A stretch of DNA of 64,000 nt from Pseudomonas fluorescens (GCF_900215245.1 NZ_LT907842.1:3906001-3970000); one strand, 5' to 3'; numbered from the stretch's first letter, positions 20,366 to 29,963 are shown. A program made the numbers and translations. Notes: generated by a model not told the origin, from the letters alone.

Positions 20366-21403
20366 TTAAGCGTGGTCTGGCTGGCGGTTCCAGTGCCGGA
20401 ACAAGGGCTCCGCCAGAAACAGCACAAACAACAAACGCATGACCTGCATCGCCGTCACCAAGGGCACCGACAGTTGCAGGGTCTCGGCGGTGAGGCTCAT
20501 TTCGGCAATGCCGCCCGGCATCATGCCCAGCGTCAGTGAGCGCAAGTCCAGTTGCGTCATGGCGCTCAAGCCAACTGCCGCCAACGTCGCCAGCGCCATG
20601 GTCAACGCCGTACCTACCAGCGTACGCGCCATGAACGACGGTGCTCGACGAAAGAACTGACGGTTGAAGTGGCAGCCCAAACCGCTGCCGATCAGCCATT
20701 GGCCGATCTGGCTGCCGCCGTCGGGCAGGCCGATATGCAAGTCCCAGACAACACTGGCAGTCGCGCTGACCAGCAGCGGCCCGAACAGCCACGGGTTGGG
20801 TTGGCGCAAACGCTGCCACCCCAATGCCACCAGTGCACCCAGCGGAAACAGCAGCGCCAGCCACATCCAGCTCACGGGCGCCGGATGAAACTGCGGCGCA
20901 CCGCCTTCGAGCAAATACTTGAAGATCGCCGGCACACACAGCACCACCACCAGCACACGCAAACTCTGCCCCGCCGCGACCCGGCTGAGCACCGCGCCGT
21001 TGCGTGCGCCGAGGTTGACCATCTCACCGGAGCCGCCCGGCATGCTGGAGAAAAACGCGGTGGCGCGGTCCTCACCGCTGCGGCGCATCAACCACACGCC
21101 GACGATGCTCGACGCGCTGGTGATCAGTGCGCCGAAGAAAATCAGGCCGAAGTGGCTCATCACCTGCTCGATCACCACCGGCGTGAAGTGCAGGCCGATG
21201 CCAATGCCGACCACCCACTGGCCGCATTTGCGCCCGCCGGGAATCTCCGCCAACTGCCACGGCGTCAGGCAGCGCACCACAATGATCGCCAGCAACGAGC
21301 CGACCATATACGGCAAAGGCCAGCCGACGAGGCTGGCCAGGTAACCGCCGGCCAGGCCGACCAGCGGTGTTGCCCACCAGTGTTTAAAGGTGACCTCAGA
21401 CAT
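20366..21403 (-). CDS. AbrB family membrane protein
   Basis: A 345-residue polytopic inner-membrane protein with roughly ten hydrophobic segments arranged as two similar halves; GWPLPYMVGSLLAI in the first half is typical of the AbrB (formerly ammonia monooxygenase-like) family of putative transporters. MMPGGIAEM and SMPGGSGEM mark the two internal repeats. Start at 21403 overlaps the end of tctA (21396), so it is read as the last gene of the tct cluster. Its transport substrate is unknown; context hints at a link to carboxylate transport. Confidence 0.8.
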   Translation of the reverse strand: MSEVTFKHWWATPLVGLAGGYLASLVGWPLPYMVGSLLAIIVVRCLTPWQLAEIPGGRKCGQWVVGIGIGLHFTPVVIEQVMSHFGLIFFGALITSASSIVGVWLMRRSGEDRATAFFSSMPGGSGEMVNLGARNGAVLSRVAAGQSLRVLVVVLCVPAIFKYLLEGGAPQFHPAPVSWMWLALLFPLGALVALGWQRLRQPNPWLFGPLLVSATASVVWDLHIGLPDGGSQIGQWLIGSGLGCHFNRQFFRRAPSFMARTLVGTALTMALATLAAVGLSAMTQLDLRSLTLGMMPGGIAEMSLTAETLQLSVPLVTAMQVMRLLFVLFLAEPLFRHWNRQPDHA

Positions 21404-22910
21404 CGGCCAGGGCACGACGCTGCAGGGCACGTTTACGGTAGATACGCACCAGCGGGAAGGCCAGCATCAGCACGGTCAGCACCCACACCCCGAACGTGAT
21501 CGGGCTTGACCAGAGGATGTCCAGCGCACCGTTGGAGATCGACAGTGCACGGCGCAGGTTTTGCTCCATCAGGCCACCGAGGATAAAGCCCAGCAGGACC
21601 GGCGACAGCGGGAAGTCCAGCTTGCGCAGGATGTAACCGAAGATGCCGATGCCGACCATCAGGAACAGGTCGAAGGTGGTGGCGTGAACCGCGTACACAC
21701 CGATCGCGGTGATGATGGCGATTACCGGCACCAGCGCCCAGTTCGGTACGGCGAGGATGCGCGTGAAGATGCGGATCATCGGGATGTTGAGGATCACCAG
21801 CATGATGTTGGCGACAAACAACGAAGCGATCAGGCCCCAGACGATGTCCGGCTGTTGTTGGAACAGCAGTGGACCGGGGGTGATGTTGTACAGCGACAGG
21901 GCGCCGATCATCACTGCCGTGGTGCCCGAGCCGGGCACGCCCAGGGTCAGCATCGGCACCAGGGCGCCGCAGGCGGAAGCGCCGATCGCGGTTTCCGGAG
22001 CGGCGAGGCCGCGCATGTCACCCTGGCCGAATTTGCCGCTGGCACCCGCCAGGCGTTTCTCGGTCATGTAGGCAACGGCTGACGCCAGTGTTGCACCGGC
22101 ACCTGGCAATACGCCCATGATGAAACCCAGCAGGCCGCAGCGGATGTTAACCACGAACACCGAGGACGCTTCCTTCAGGTTGAACATCATCCGCCCGGTG
22201 GCTTTCACCGCTTCCTGGCCACGGTGGGTTTTTTCCAGCAGCAAAAGAATCTCGCTGATGGAGAACAGGCCCAGCACCAACACCACGAATTGAATGCCGT
22301 CGGTGAGGTGGATGTTGTCGCCGGTAAAGCGGTACACGCCGCTGTTGGCGTCGATACCGACGGCCGACAGGAACAGGCCGATCAGCGCCGCAACAAAGGT
22401 CTTCAGCGGTTTGTCACCGGCCATGCCGCCGAGGCAGACAATTGCGAAGACCATCAGTACGAAATATTCCGCCGGGCCGAAGGCAATCGCCCATTTGGCC
22501 AGCAATGGGGCAAACAGCACCATGCCGCAGGTGGCGATGAACGCGCCGATGAATGAACTCCATGCCGACAACGACAGTGCGACACCGGCCAGGCCTTTGC
22601 GGGCCATCGGGTAGCCGTCGAGGGTGGTCATCACGGTGGAGGCTTCGCCAGGAATGTTCAACAGGATCGAGCTGATACGCCCGCCGTACTCGCAGCCCAG
22701 GTACACCGCTGCCAGCAGGATCAACGCCGATTCCGGCGGCAGGCCCAGGGCGAACGCGATGGGGATCAACAAGGCCACGCCGTTGATCGGGCCCAGGCCC
22801 GGCAGCAGGCCGACCACGGTGCCGATCAAGGTGCCGCACAGCGCGGTCACCAGGTTGTAAGGGGTCAGTGCAACGCCGAAGCCCTGGCCCAAATAGCTGA
22901 ACGTATCCAT
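21396..22910 (-). CDS. tctA: Tripartite tricarboxylate transporter, large permease TctA
   Basis: A 504-residue inner-membrane protein with about twelve membrane segments, the large permease of a TTT importer. Family motifs are visible: GTVVGLLPGLGPINGVALLIP near the start, YGGRISSILLNIPGEASTV, and LPGAGATLASAVAYMTEKR with GVPGSGTTAVMIGAL in the second half. ATG 22910 gives the usual length; the longer frame runs over tctB. It works with TctB and the periplasmic TctC for uptake of citrate-like substrates. Confidence 0.93.
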   Translation of the reverse strand: MDTFSYLGQGFGVALTPYNLVTALCGTLIGTVVGLLPGLGPINGVALLIPIAFALGLPPESALILLAAVYLGCEYGGRISSILLNIPGEASTVMTTLDGYPMARKGLAGVALSLSAWSSFIGAFIATCGMVLFAPLLAKWAIAFGPAEYFVLMVFAIVCLGGMAGDKPLKTFVAALIGLFLSAVGIDANSGVYRFTGDNIHLTDGIQFVVLVLGLFSISEILLLLEKTHRGQEAVKATGRMMFNLKEASSVFVVNIRCGLLGFIMGVLPGAGATLASAVAYMTEKRLAGASGKFGQGDMRGLAAPETAIGASACGALVPMLTLGVPGSGTTAVMIGALSLYNITPGPLLFQQQPDIVWGLIASLFVANIMLVILNIPMIRIFTRILAVPNWALVPVIAIITAIGVYAVHATTFDLFLMVGIGIFGYILRKLDFPLSPVLLGFILGGLMEQNLRRALSISNGALDILWSSPITFGVWVLTVLMLAFPLVRIYRKRALQRRALADV

Positions 22911-22911
22911 A

Positions 22912-23370
22912 TCAGTTCTCCAGAACTTCGAGCAGGCCGAGGGGCAGCGGTACATCCATGGCTTTATCGAACAGCAGGTAAAGGCCGATGGCCATCAGGC
23001 TGACGATCACCAGGCTGGGCATCCAACGGCCGCCATACAGGCGCGCCATCGGGATGCCGATCAGCATGCTGCTGAGGATGAAACCCAGGGACTCGAAGGT
23101 CGCCGCAAACACGATCAACAAGGTGACGCAGATACCGATCTTGACCAGCGTGTCGCGGTCCAGGGCGGGTTCTTCCTCGGTGTGTTGGGTCGGTTGTGGG
23201 CGAAACAGCATGTAGATCAGGCCCAGGCTCATCAGCCCGAGCATCAGCAGCGGGTAGGCGCGAGGCCCGACCGGCTCGTAGGAAAATGCCGCCTGATACG
23301 GCCAGGCCATCAGTGCCAGACCGGCGCAGGCCAGCAGCATCACCGCGGCGAAAATGCGTTGTAAGAGCAT
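22912..23370 (-). CDS. tctB: Tripartite tricarboxylate transporter, small permease TctB
   Basis: A 152-residue membrane protein with four predicted segments, the small subunit that pairs with TctA. The first helix LQRIFAAVMLLACAGLALM is followed by a periplasmic SYEPVGPRAYPLLML typical of TctB, and the C-terminal half is LVKIGICVTLLIVFAATFE... The start at 23370 lies 60 bp after tctC, and the stop is 1 bp before tctA, as expected for an operon. Confidence 0.9.
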   Translation of the reverse strand: MLLQRIFAAVMLLACAGLALMAWPYQAAFSYEPVGPRAYPLLMLGLMSLGLIYMLFRPQPTQHTEEEPALDRDTLVKIGICVTLLIVFAATFESLGFILSSMLIGIPMARLYGGRWMPSLVIVSLMAIGLYLLFDKAMDVPLPLGLLEVLEN

Positions 23371-23430
23371 GTGCAACTCCTGGGCCGCGCCCTCCATTGA
23401 TGAAGGCGCGGCCGCGCGAAAGAGGGGCGT

Positions 23431-24414
23431 TTACTGGATCAGGTCGAACTCTTTGGCCAGCACTTTGTAGTCAGCCACCTGTTTCTTCACGTAGGTGTCC
23501 AGCTCCGGGCCGGTCAAGGCGAACGGGAACAGCTCGCGCTGGTCACGCAGCTTGGCGAATTCCTCGGAGGCCAGCAGCTTGTCGAATGCCTCTTTCCACC
23601 ACGCGTAGTCGGCGTCGCTGACCTTTGGCCCGAGGTAGAAGCCGCGGACGACCGGCCAGACGATGTCGTAGCCTTGCTCTTTGGCGGTAGGAATGTTCTT
23701 CATTTCTGGCTCGTCCAGGCGCTCTTCGGCGAACACCGCGAGCAGGCGCATGTCGCCGCTGAGGATGTGCGGCATGGAGTCGGAGATGTCGGTACTGCCC
23801 ACCTGGATATGGCCGCCGAGCAGGGCGGTAGCGATTTCACCGCCGCCTTCGAGGGCCACATAGCGCAGCTCACGCGGGTTGATCCCGGCGGCTTTGGCGA
23901 TCAGCGCGGTTTGCATCCAGTCCTGACTGCCGACGGTGCCACCGGAACCGATCACCACGCTGCCTGGATCTTTCTTCAAGGCTTTTACGAGATCGTCGAG
24001 GCTCTTGTAGGGCGAATCGCTTTTGACTGCGATGGCCCCGTAACTGGTGCCCACCGCCGCCAACCAGCGCACGGCGCTTTCATCGAAGCGGCCGAATTTG
24101 CCTTGGGCCAGGTTCAACAGGGAACCGCTGGACCAGGCCACCAGCGTGCCCGCGTCCGCCGGGCGCTGTGCTACCACCGCGTTATAGGCCACCGCGCCCA
24201 CGCCGCCAGGCATGTAGGTGACGCGCATCGGCTTGCTCAGCAACTTCTCGTTGACCAGCGCGCTTTGCGCCAGTTTGCAGGTCAGGTCAAAACCACCGCC
24301 GGGTGAGGCCGGGGCGATGCACTCCGGGCGTTTCGGTTCGTCGGTGGCCAGCAGTTGGCCGGCGAACAGCATGCAACCGGCGGCGAGGGCCAATTTACGC
24401 AGTGAATAGGTCAT
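23431..24414 (-). CDS. tctC: Periplasmic tricarboxylate-binding protein TctC
   Basis: A 327-residue exported binding protein with a signal peptide (MTYSLRKLALAAGCMLFAGQLLA). The mature part begins ECIAPASPGGGFDLTCKLAQ, which carries the ligand-contacting glycine loop of the Bug/TctC family, and later VIGSGGTVGSQDWMQ. First gene of tctCBA. Its leader holds an Hfq/Crc-type A-rich motif (24427-24439) next to the ribosome-binding site. Citrate, isocitrate or aconitate are likely ligands by analogy with the porin and TctDE neighbours. Confidence 0.92.
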   Translation of the reverse strand: MTYSLRKLALAAGCMLFAGQLLATDEPKRPECIAPASPGGGFDLTCKLAQSALVNEKLLSKPMRVTYMPGGVGAVAYNAVVAQRPADAGTLVAWSSGSLLNLAQGKFGRFDESAVRWLAAVGTSYGAIAVKSDSPYKSLDDLVKALKKDPGSVVIGSGGTVGSQDWMQTALIAKAAGINPRELRYVALEGGGEIATALLGGHIQVGSTDISDSMPHILSGDMRLLAVFAEERLDEPEMKNIPTAKEQGYDIVWPVVRGFYLGPKVSDADYAWWKEAFDKLLASEEFAKLRDQRELFPFALTGPELDTYVKKQVADYKVLAKEFDLIQ

Positions 24415-24426
24415 TTTTATCTCCGT

Positions 24427-24439
24427 CTTTGTTGTTATT
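24427..24439 (-). promoter_or_regulatory. Hfq/Crc-type A-rich motif before tctC
   Basis: In mRNA sense the leader reads AATAACAACAAAG a few bases before GGAG and the ATG. It satisfies AANAANAA twice (AATAACAA, AACAACAA), the pattern bound by Hfq with Crc for catabolite repression in Pseudomonas. Confidence 0.5.
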
Positions 24440-24448
24440 AGAGGCTTC

Positions 24449-25738
24449 TTACCAAAGTGCGAGGCTATAACTCACCAGCACACGCACTTCATCCGCATCA
24501 CGGGCCGAATAGTTGGAACGGTACGTGGCATTACGCAGGCGCAGGGCGACATCCTTGAATGTGCCGCTTTGCACGATGTAGCGGATCTCGCTGTTGCGTT
24601 CCCACTCTTTGCCGGTCTCACCGTTCCTGAGCTTGATGTTGTCACCCGACAGGTAACGGCTCATGAAACTCAGGCCGGGAATCCCCAGCTTGGCGAAATC
24701 GTAGTCGTAGCGCGCTTGCCAGGAGCGTTCTTCAGCGCCGGCAAAGTCGTTGATCTGCACGAAGTTGACAAGGTACGGATCGCTCCCATCCACGTAGGGA
24801 AAGGCGCTATCGCCAGACATGTGCTGGTAGCCGGCGCTGAGCTTATGGCCGTTGAGGGCATAGCTGAACAGACCGTTGAGGGATGTGTTGTCGATCTTGC
24901 CGCCACGGGCGCTGCCGGTGTCATCGCTGATGGCCACGCGCAGGTCGGCGCCGAAGGTGCCAGGCCCCAATGGGCGTGCGGCCACCAGGCCGAGGAAGTG
25001 CTGACGGTAGACGTCGTCGAGTTGGGCGAAGTGGTAGCTGCCGGTGATTTTGTCGGCGAACTTGTAGTCCACGCCACCGAAGTTGAAGTGCTTGCCGGTG
25101 GCACCGCTGACGAAGCGGCTGTTCTTGTTGTTGAGGGCGATGTCTTCGTAGTCGGTGGAGTCGCGGTCCTTGGCTTTGTCCAGGCGGCCACCGGTAAACA
25201 CCAGGTTCTTGAATTCTTTCGAGGTCAGCAATCCGCCGTTGAAGGTCTGCGGCAGAATGCGGCCGTCATTGGGTTTGAGGATCGGCAGTTCGGGGATCAG
25301 CGCGCCGATTTTGAGCTCGGTAGCGGAGATTTTCACTTTGCCGGTCAGGCCGAGTTTGGCGTATTCGTCGACAGCCCGACCGTTGTCGGTGGGCAGCAGG
25401 CCAGAGCCGGTGCGGTCGGGGCTGGAGTCGAGCTTGACGCCGAGCATGCCCAATGCATCCACGCCAAAGCCGACGGTGCCGTCGGTGTAGCCCGATTGCA
25501 GGTTGAGCATGAAACCCTGGGCCCATTCATCGCGTTTGGATTGCTGCGCACTCGTGCCGTCGCGGAAGTCGCGGTTGAAGTACATGTTGCGGGTTTCAAG
25601 GGTGGCGCTGCTGTCTTCGAAGAAGGCAGCCTGGCTCAGCGGCGAAAAGCCGGCAAGGGCCGTGGCGCTGGCAAGGGCGGTCTGGGTAAGGCGAGAAAAA
25701 CGAACAGGCGGGCAAGCCTGGGGCTGTGTCGACAGCAT
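24449..25738 (-). CDS. opdH: OprD-family outer-membrane porin (OpdH-like)
   Basis: A 429-residue outer-membrane beta-barrel with a signal peptide (ending LSQA, then AFFEDSSATLETRNMYFNRDFRDG, an OprD-family start). Alternating hydrophobic/polar strands continue to a C-terminal aromatic residue (SYSLALW), as barrel assembly requires. LPTDNGRAVDEYAKLGLTGK and DSTDYEDIAL are typical of the family. Placement next to tctCBA and divergent to tctDE matches OpdH, the tricarboxylate porin of P. aeruginosa. Specific assignment within the OprD family rests on context. Confidence 0.85.
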   Translation of the reverse strand: MLSTQPQACPPVRFSRLTQTALASATALAGFSPLSQAAFFEDSSATLETRNMYFNRDFRDGTSAQQSKRDEWAQGFMLNLQSGYTDGTVGFGVDALGMLGVKLDSSPDRTGSGLLPTDNGRAVDEYAKLGLTGKVKISATELKIGALIPELPILKPNDGRILPQTFNGGLLTSKEFKNLVFTGGRLDKAKDRDSTDYEDIALNNKNSRFVSGATGKHFNFGGVDYKFADKITGSYHFAQLDDVYRQHFLGLVAARPLGPGTFGADLRVAISDDTGSARGGKIDNTSLNGLFSYALNGHKLSAGYQHMSGDSAFPYVDGSDPYLVNFVQINDFAGAEERSWQARYDYDFAKLGIPGLSFMSRYLSGDNIKLRNGETGKEWERNSEIRYIVQSGTFKDVALRLRNATYRSNYSARDADEVRVLVSYSLALW

Positions 25739-25752
25739 CGTTGTGCACTCCG

Positions 25753-25763
25753 TTATTGTTCTT
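25753..25763 (-). promoter_or_regulatory. Hfq/Crc-type A-rich motif before the porin gene
   Basis: In mRNA sense AAGAACAATAA lies about 15 bases before the porin start codon and fits AANAANAA twice. A small hairpin (AAAACGC...GCGTTTT, near 25773-25792) lies further upstream in the leader. The 235-bp divergent region 25739-25973 should also hold the TctD-controlled promoters, which I cannot place. Confidence 0.45.
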
Positions 25764-25973
25764 ATTTTGGCGAAAACGCTTCAAGGCGTTTTTCTGGCGC
25801 TACGGATCAGGTAGCTCGGCGGGCTTTACCCACCGTGACTGGATGCTAAAGGGCGAAGCTTTCACTAACCTTTCAGCTGTCTTTCAATGTTTTCGGGCTT
25901 CACAGGGCAGGCGGCGCCTGTAAACTGCCCGCCAAAGCGTGGCGTCGACCATGCCAGAATGAGGTGAAAAACC

Positions 25974-26645
25974 ATGCGTGTCCTCTTGGTTGAAGACCAT
26001 TTGCAACTTGCCGAAAGTGTTGCCCAGGCGCTCAAGAGCACGGGTTTGACCGTCGACGTGTTGCACGATGGGGTGGCCGCGGACCTGGCCTTGAGCAGCG
26101 AGGAGTACGCGGTGGTGATCCTCGATGTGGGGCTGCCGCGCATGGACGGTTTCGAGGTGTTGGCGCGTCTGCGGGCGCGTGGGAAAAATCTGCCGGTGCT
26201 GATGCTCACGGCGCGCAGTGATGTCAAAGACCGCGTGCATGGCCTGAACCTGGGGGCCGATGATTATCTCGCCAAGCCGTTTGAACTGACCGAGCTGGAA
26301 GCCCGGGTCAAGGCGCTGTTGCGCCGCAGTGTATTGGGTGGCGAGCGTCAGCAGGCGTGCGGCGTGTTGATCTATGACCTGGATACCCGGCGTTTCACGG
26401 TGGGTGGCGAGCTGCTGACATTGACTTCCCGCGAGCAAGCGGTGCTTGAAGCGCTGATCGCCCGGCCGGGTCGCGTGATGAGCAAAGAGCAACTGGCCGC
26501 CCAGGTCTTCGGTCTGGATGAAGAAGCCAGCCCCGACGCCATCGAAATCTACGTGCACCGCCTGCGCAAGAAGCTCGATGGCCAACCCATTGCCATTGTG
26601 ACGTTCCGCGGCCTCGGCTATTTGCTGGAAGCCCGCGATGCATAA
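25974..26645 (+). CDS. tctD: Response regulator TctD
   Basis: A 223-residue OmpR-type regulator. The receiver domain (1-115) has the acidic pair ED at 7-8, the phosphorylated aspartate D51 in VVILDVGLPRMDG and lysine K101 in AKPFEL. The C-terminal winged helix (about 130-220) shows LTSREQAVLEALIARPGRVMSK and the recognition region AIEIYVHRLRKKL. It overlaps tctE by 8 bp and is divergent from the porin and transporter genes it probably activates in response to tricarboxylates. Confidence 0.92.
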   Translation: MRVLLVEDHLQLAESVAQALKSTGLTVDVLHDGVAADLALSSEEYAVVILDVGLPRMDGFEVLARLRARGKNLPVLMLTARSDVKDRVHGLNLGADDYLAKPFELTELEARVKALLRRSVLGGERQQACGVLIYDLDTRRFTVGGELLTLTSREQAVLEALIARPGRVMSKEQLAAQVFGLDEEASPDAIEIYVHRLRKKLDGQPIAIVTFRGLGYLLEARDA

Positions 26646-28023
26646 GCCCAGCAGCCTGCGCTGGCGCCTGCTGTGGAACCTGGCGCTGTTGCTGGTGGTG
26701 TTGATGCTGGCCAGCGGCATGAGTGCCTACTGGAATGGTCGCGAAGCCGCCGACACCGCCTATGACCGCACCTTGCTGGCCTCGGCGCGGACCATCGCGG
26801 CTGGCTTGACCCAGGTCGACGGCACCTTGAGCGCGAACGTGCCTTATGTGGCGCTGGACACCTTCGCCTACGACAGCGCCGGGCGCATTTATTACCAGGT
26901 CAATGACATCAATCAGAAGCTGATTTCGGGCTACGAAAACCTCCCGGGTCCACCGCCCGGCACGCCGCGCACCGACGACTACCCGGCGTTGGCGCGGTTC
27001 TATAACGCCATGTACCAGGGCCAGCATGTACGCGTGGTCAGCCTGCTCAAAGCGGTCTCGGAACCCAACATGAATGGCATGGCGGAAATTCGTGTCGCGG
27101 AAACCGATGAGGCGCGCGAAAGCATGGCCCGCAGCCTGATGGCCGATACGTTATTGCGTTTGGGCATGCTGGCCGTCGGCGCGTTGCTGCTGGTGTGGTA
27201 TGCCGTGAGTGCGGCGCTGCGGCCGTTGGAGCGTCTGCGTACGGCAGTGGAAGAACGTCAGCCCGACGACTTGCGGCCGTTGCCGCTGGTGGAGGTGCAA
27301 CACGAGTTCGGCCCGCTGGTGCGCTCCCTCAACCATTTTACCGAGCGTTTGCGCGGCCAGTTTGAGCGTCAGGCGCAGTTTATCGCCGACGCCGCTCACG
27401 AACTGCGCACTCCGCTGGCAGCGCTCAAGGCCCGGCTGGAGCTGGGCCTGCGCAGCAGTGACCCGGCGACGTGGCGCAGTACCTTGGAAACTGCCGCCCA
27501 AGGCACCGACCGCTTGACCCATTTGGCCAACCAACTGTTATCCCTGGCACGTATCGAAAACGGCGCCCGGGCAATTGCCGAAGGTGGCGCACAATTGCTC
27601 GACCTCAGCCAACTGGCACGGGAACTGGGCATGGCCATGGCACCGCTGGCCCACGCACGGGGCGTTGCCTTGGCATTGGAGGCAGACGAACCGGTGTGGC
27701 TGCGCGGTGAGCCGACCTTGCTGAATGAGCTGCTGAGCAACCTGGTGGATAACGCCCTGGCCCACACGCCGCCGGGTGGGAATGTGATCTTGCGGGTAAC
27801 CGCGCCGGCCATCCTCGAAGTTGAAGATGATGGCCCGGGTATTCCGCTGGATGAACGGGACCGCGTGTTTGAGCGTTTCTATCGCCGCAGCCAGCAGGGC
27901 ATGGGCTCAGGCTTGGGGCTGGCGATTGTCGGGGAGATCTGCCGCGCGCACCTGGCGCAGATCAGCCTGCATGACGGTGAGTTGGCGGGGTTGAAGGTGC
28001 GGGTGAGTTTTATCGCGGGTTGA
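26638..28023 (+). CDS. tctE: Sensor histidine kinase TctE
   Basis: A 461-residue membrane sensor kinase. Two membrane segments (about 12-30 and 173-193) enclose a periplasmic sensor of about 140 residues (2CSK-N type in TctE relatives). Then a dimerisation domain with the phosphorylated histidine H254 (FIADAAHELRTPLA), and an ATPase domain with N-box (LVDNALAHTPPGGN), G1 box (DDGPGIP), F box (FERFYR) and G2 box (GLGLAIV). It phosphorylates TctD. It ends one base before the convergent HDOD gene. Confidence 0.92.
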   Translation: MHKPSSLRWRLLWNLALLLVVLMLASGMSAYWNGREAADTAYDRTLLASARTIAAGLTQVDGTLSANVPYVALDTFAYDSAGRIYYQVNDINQKLISGYENLPGPPPGTPRTDDYPALARFYNAMYQGQHVRVVSLLKAVSEPNMNGMAEIRVAETDEARESMARSLMADTLLRLGMLAVGALLLVWYAVSAALRPLERLRTAVEERQPDDLRPLPLVEVQHEFGPLVRSLNHFTERLRGQFERQAQFIADAAHELRTPLAALKARLELGLRSSDPATWRSTLETAAQGTDRLTHLANQLLSLARIENGARAIAEGGAQLLDLSQLARELGMAMAPLAHARGVALALEADEPVWLRGEPTLLNELLSNLVDNALAHTPPGGNVILRVTAPAILEVEDDGPGIPLDERDRVFERFYRRSQQGMGSGLGLAIVGEICRAHLAQISLHDGELAGLKVRVSFIAG

Positions 28024-28845
28024 TCAGTAAAACATCGAGCGCGCTTCATCCAGCTCGGCACGCAGGGCCTCGCTGTACGGGTCGAGGCGCAGCTTCTGGA
28101 TCGCCGGCAGGCCGGAAACGGACACATTCGCCAGCGGATGGTCGGTGCCTCGGTGGCAATACAGCACGGCGACCTGCACCAGGTCGATGTAGTCCAGGCT
28201 CGCGGAGTCGCGCTCCAGGTCCAGGTATTGCCCGGGCAGCTTCGCCAGCATCTCCGGGAAGTCCCAGCCACCGAGCAGCTTGTCCCCAAGCAACGGGTGG
28301 ATGCTCTCGATGACATGGTTGAGGCTGACGGGGTCGGCGAGCAGTTCGTAGTGGTCTTCGGCGTACGTGAGAATCGGCAGCACGCCAATCTGATGCACCA
28401 GCCCGCCGAGGGCCGCCTGGTCGGGCTTGAGATGGCTGTGGCTGCGGCACAACACGTAACTCACACCCGCCACTTCCAGGCTGCGGCGCCACACTTCGCG
28501 CATTTTAAGTTCGACGACTTCGGAGCGGGCATGGAAGATTTGTTCCATCACCAGGCCGATGGCCAGGTTGCTGCTGTAGTTGGTGCCCAGCCGGGTGATG
28601 GCGGTGTGCAGGTCGGTCACTTCCTGGGTCGCGCGCAGCAGCGGGCTATTGACCACTTTGATCAGGCGCGCCGACAGGGCGGTATCGCGACCGATCACTT
28701 TGCTCAAGTGGCTGATGCTGATCTCCGGGTCTTCGGCGGCCTGACGAATTTTCAGGGCCACTTCCGGTAATGTCGGCAGAACCAGGTCATCGTTGTCGAT
28801 GGCCTTCACCAAAGCCTGTTGGACTTTTTCCGCCAGCTTGTTCAT
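28024..28845 (-). CDS. HDOD domain protein
   Basis: A 273-residue cytoplasmic protein. The HDOD domain (about 20-220) starts with LPTLPEVALKIRQ and continues with LSKVIGRDTALSARLIKVVNSP and LGGLVHQIGVLPILTYAED. HDOD proteins relate to HD-type phosphohydrolases but usually lack metal-binding residues and act as signalling adapters. Its pathway here is unknown. Confidence 0.88.
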   Translation of the reverse strand: MNKLAEKVQQALVKAIDNDDLVLPTLPEVALKIRQAAEDPEISISHLSKVIGRDTALSARLIKVVNSPLLRATQEVTDLHTAITRLGTNYSSNLAIGLVMEQIFHARSEVVELKMREVWRRSLEVAGVSYVLCRSHSHLKPDQAALGGLVHQIGVLPILTYAEDHYELLADPVSLNHVIESIHPLLGDKLLGGWDFPEMLAKLPGQYLDLERDSASLDYIDLVQVAVLYCHRGTDHPLANVSVSGLPAIQKLRLDPYSEALRAELDEARSMFY

Positions 28846-28881
28846 TCATGCTCTCTAGGGTGTTGCAAAAAGGTACGGCGA

Positions 28882-29823
28882 TTAACGCTGGATCTCTTTA
28901 TCGCGATCCAGTTGGTAAGGCACATCGAGCACGTGCAAGCCGGGTCCTTCCAGAGTGCCTAAGTGCACATCGCCGCTCTCGGCTGCTTCGGCTTGCAGCA
29001 CGGCCAGAAGTTCAATCGATTGATCAGCTTTTGCCGCGATCACGACTTCACCGATCGCGCTGTTGTGGTTGGGCGAGAACAACGCAGTGCCTGGCTCGGG
29101 CAGTTCAGCCGCATCGAGGCTCAGGCGGTACAGGCGACGCTTGAGCTTGCCCAGATACTGCATGCGCGCAACGATTTCCTGACCGGTGTAGCAGCCTTTC
29201 TTGAAGCTGACGCCGCCGACGGCCTGCAGGTTGAGCATCTGCGGGATGAACAGTTCGCGGGTCTGCGGCATGACCTGGCCAATACCGGCGCGGATCTGGC
29301 CCAGCAGCCATTCATTCAAGTCAGCGTGTTGCAGTTGACTAGCCAATTGATTGCGTACGGTTTCCGCTTGCTCGGCCGGCACCCAAAGCTCAGCGCGGGT
29401 GGGAGAGACGCGAATGGCGATCAATGTATCTGTGCGCGCGACGCTGTCGGTCTCGGCCGGCAGCTCAAGGCCAAGAGTCACCAGGGCCGGGTCTGCATTC
29501 GATAGGCCGAAACGGACCCAGGCAGGGCTTTCGTCGGTGAGCTTGGATTTGGAGAACACCGCGTATTTTTTCAGATCGGCCAGTTGCGGTTCGAGCAGTT
29601 CGGTGGCCATGGCCATGAGCACGCCATCACCTTGCAGCAGGATGCGAAAACTCGACTGCATGCGGCCTTTTTGCGTGCAACGCGCGCCCAGGCTGGCCTG
29701 GGTGTCGCTCAGGTAGTTGAGGTTGCAGGTCAGTTGCCCTTGCAGGAACTTGGCAGCGTCGGAGCCGCGGACGGCGAGAACGCCTTCGTGGTGCAGGGCG
29801 CAGAAAAAAGCAGAGTCGGCCAT
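28882..29823 (-). CDS. ygfZ: Folate-binding Fe-S cluster repair protein YgfZ
   Basis: A 313-residue protein with the signature KGCYTGQEIVARMQYLGKLKR (about 205-225), which defines YgfZ/IBA57, tetrahydrofolate-dependent proteins that help assemble or repair certain Fe-S clusters; the cysteine is functionally important. The N-terminal part resembles a GcvT fold (VRGSDAAKFLQGQLTCNL). It is divergent from sdhE-ygfX. Confidence 0.93.
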   Translation of the reverse strand: MADSAFFCALHHEGVLAVRGSDAAKFLQGQLTCNLNYLSDTQASLGARCTQKGRMQSSFRILLQGDGVLMAMATELLEPQLADLKKYAVFSKSKLTDESPAWVRFGLSNADPALVTLGLELPAETDSVARTDTLIAIRVSPTRAELWVPAEQAETVRNQLASQLQHADLNEWLLGQIRAGIGQVMPQTRELFIPQMLNLQAVGGVSFKKGCYTGQEIVARMQYLGKLKRRLYRLSLDAAELPEPGTALFSPNHNSAIGEVVIAAKADQSIELLAVLQAEAAESGDVHLGTLEGPGLHVLDVPYQLDRDKEIQR

Positions 29824-29963
29824 GGGTCATCGCAGGTCAAAAAGTCATGCGTGCATCATAGAGGGGCGTTCGGTAAATGGATAGTTTCCGTATGGGGCGA
29901 CCAAAGCCGACTGTTCCACTGCCGTCTGGGCTGTATACTTGCGCCCTATTTGAGGAGCGCTCC

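Noticed and set aside
24569..25849. 426-codon open frame on the plus strand
   Set aside because: Antisense shadow of the OprD-type porin gene.
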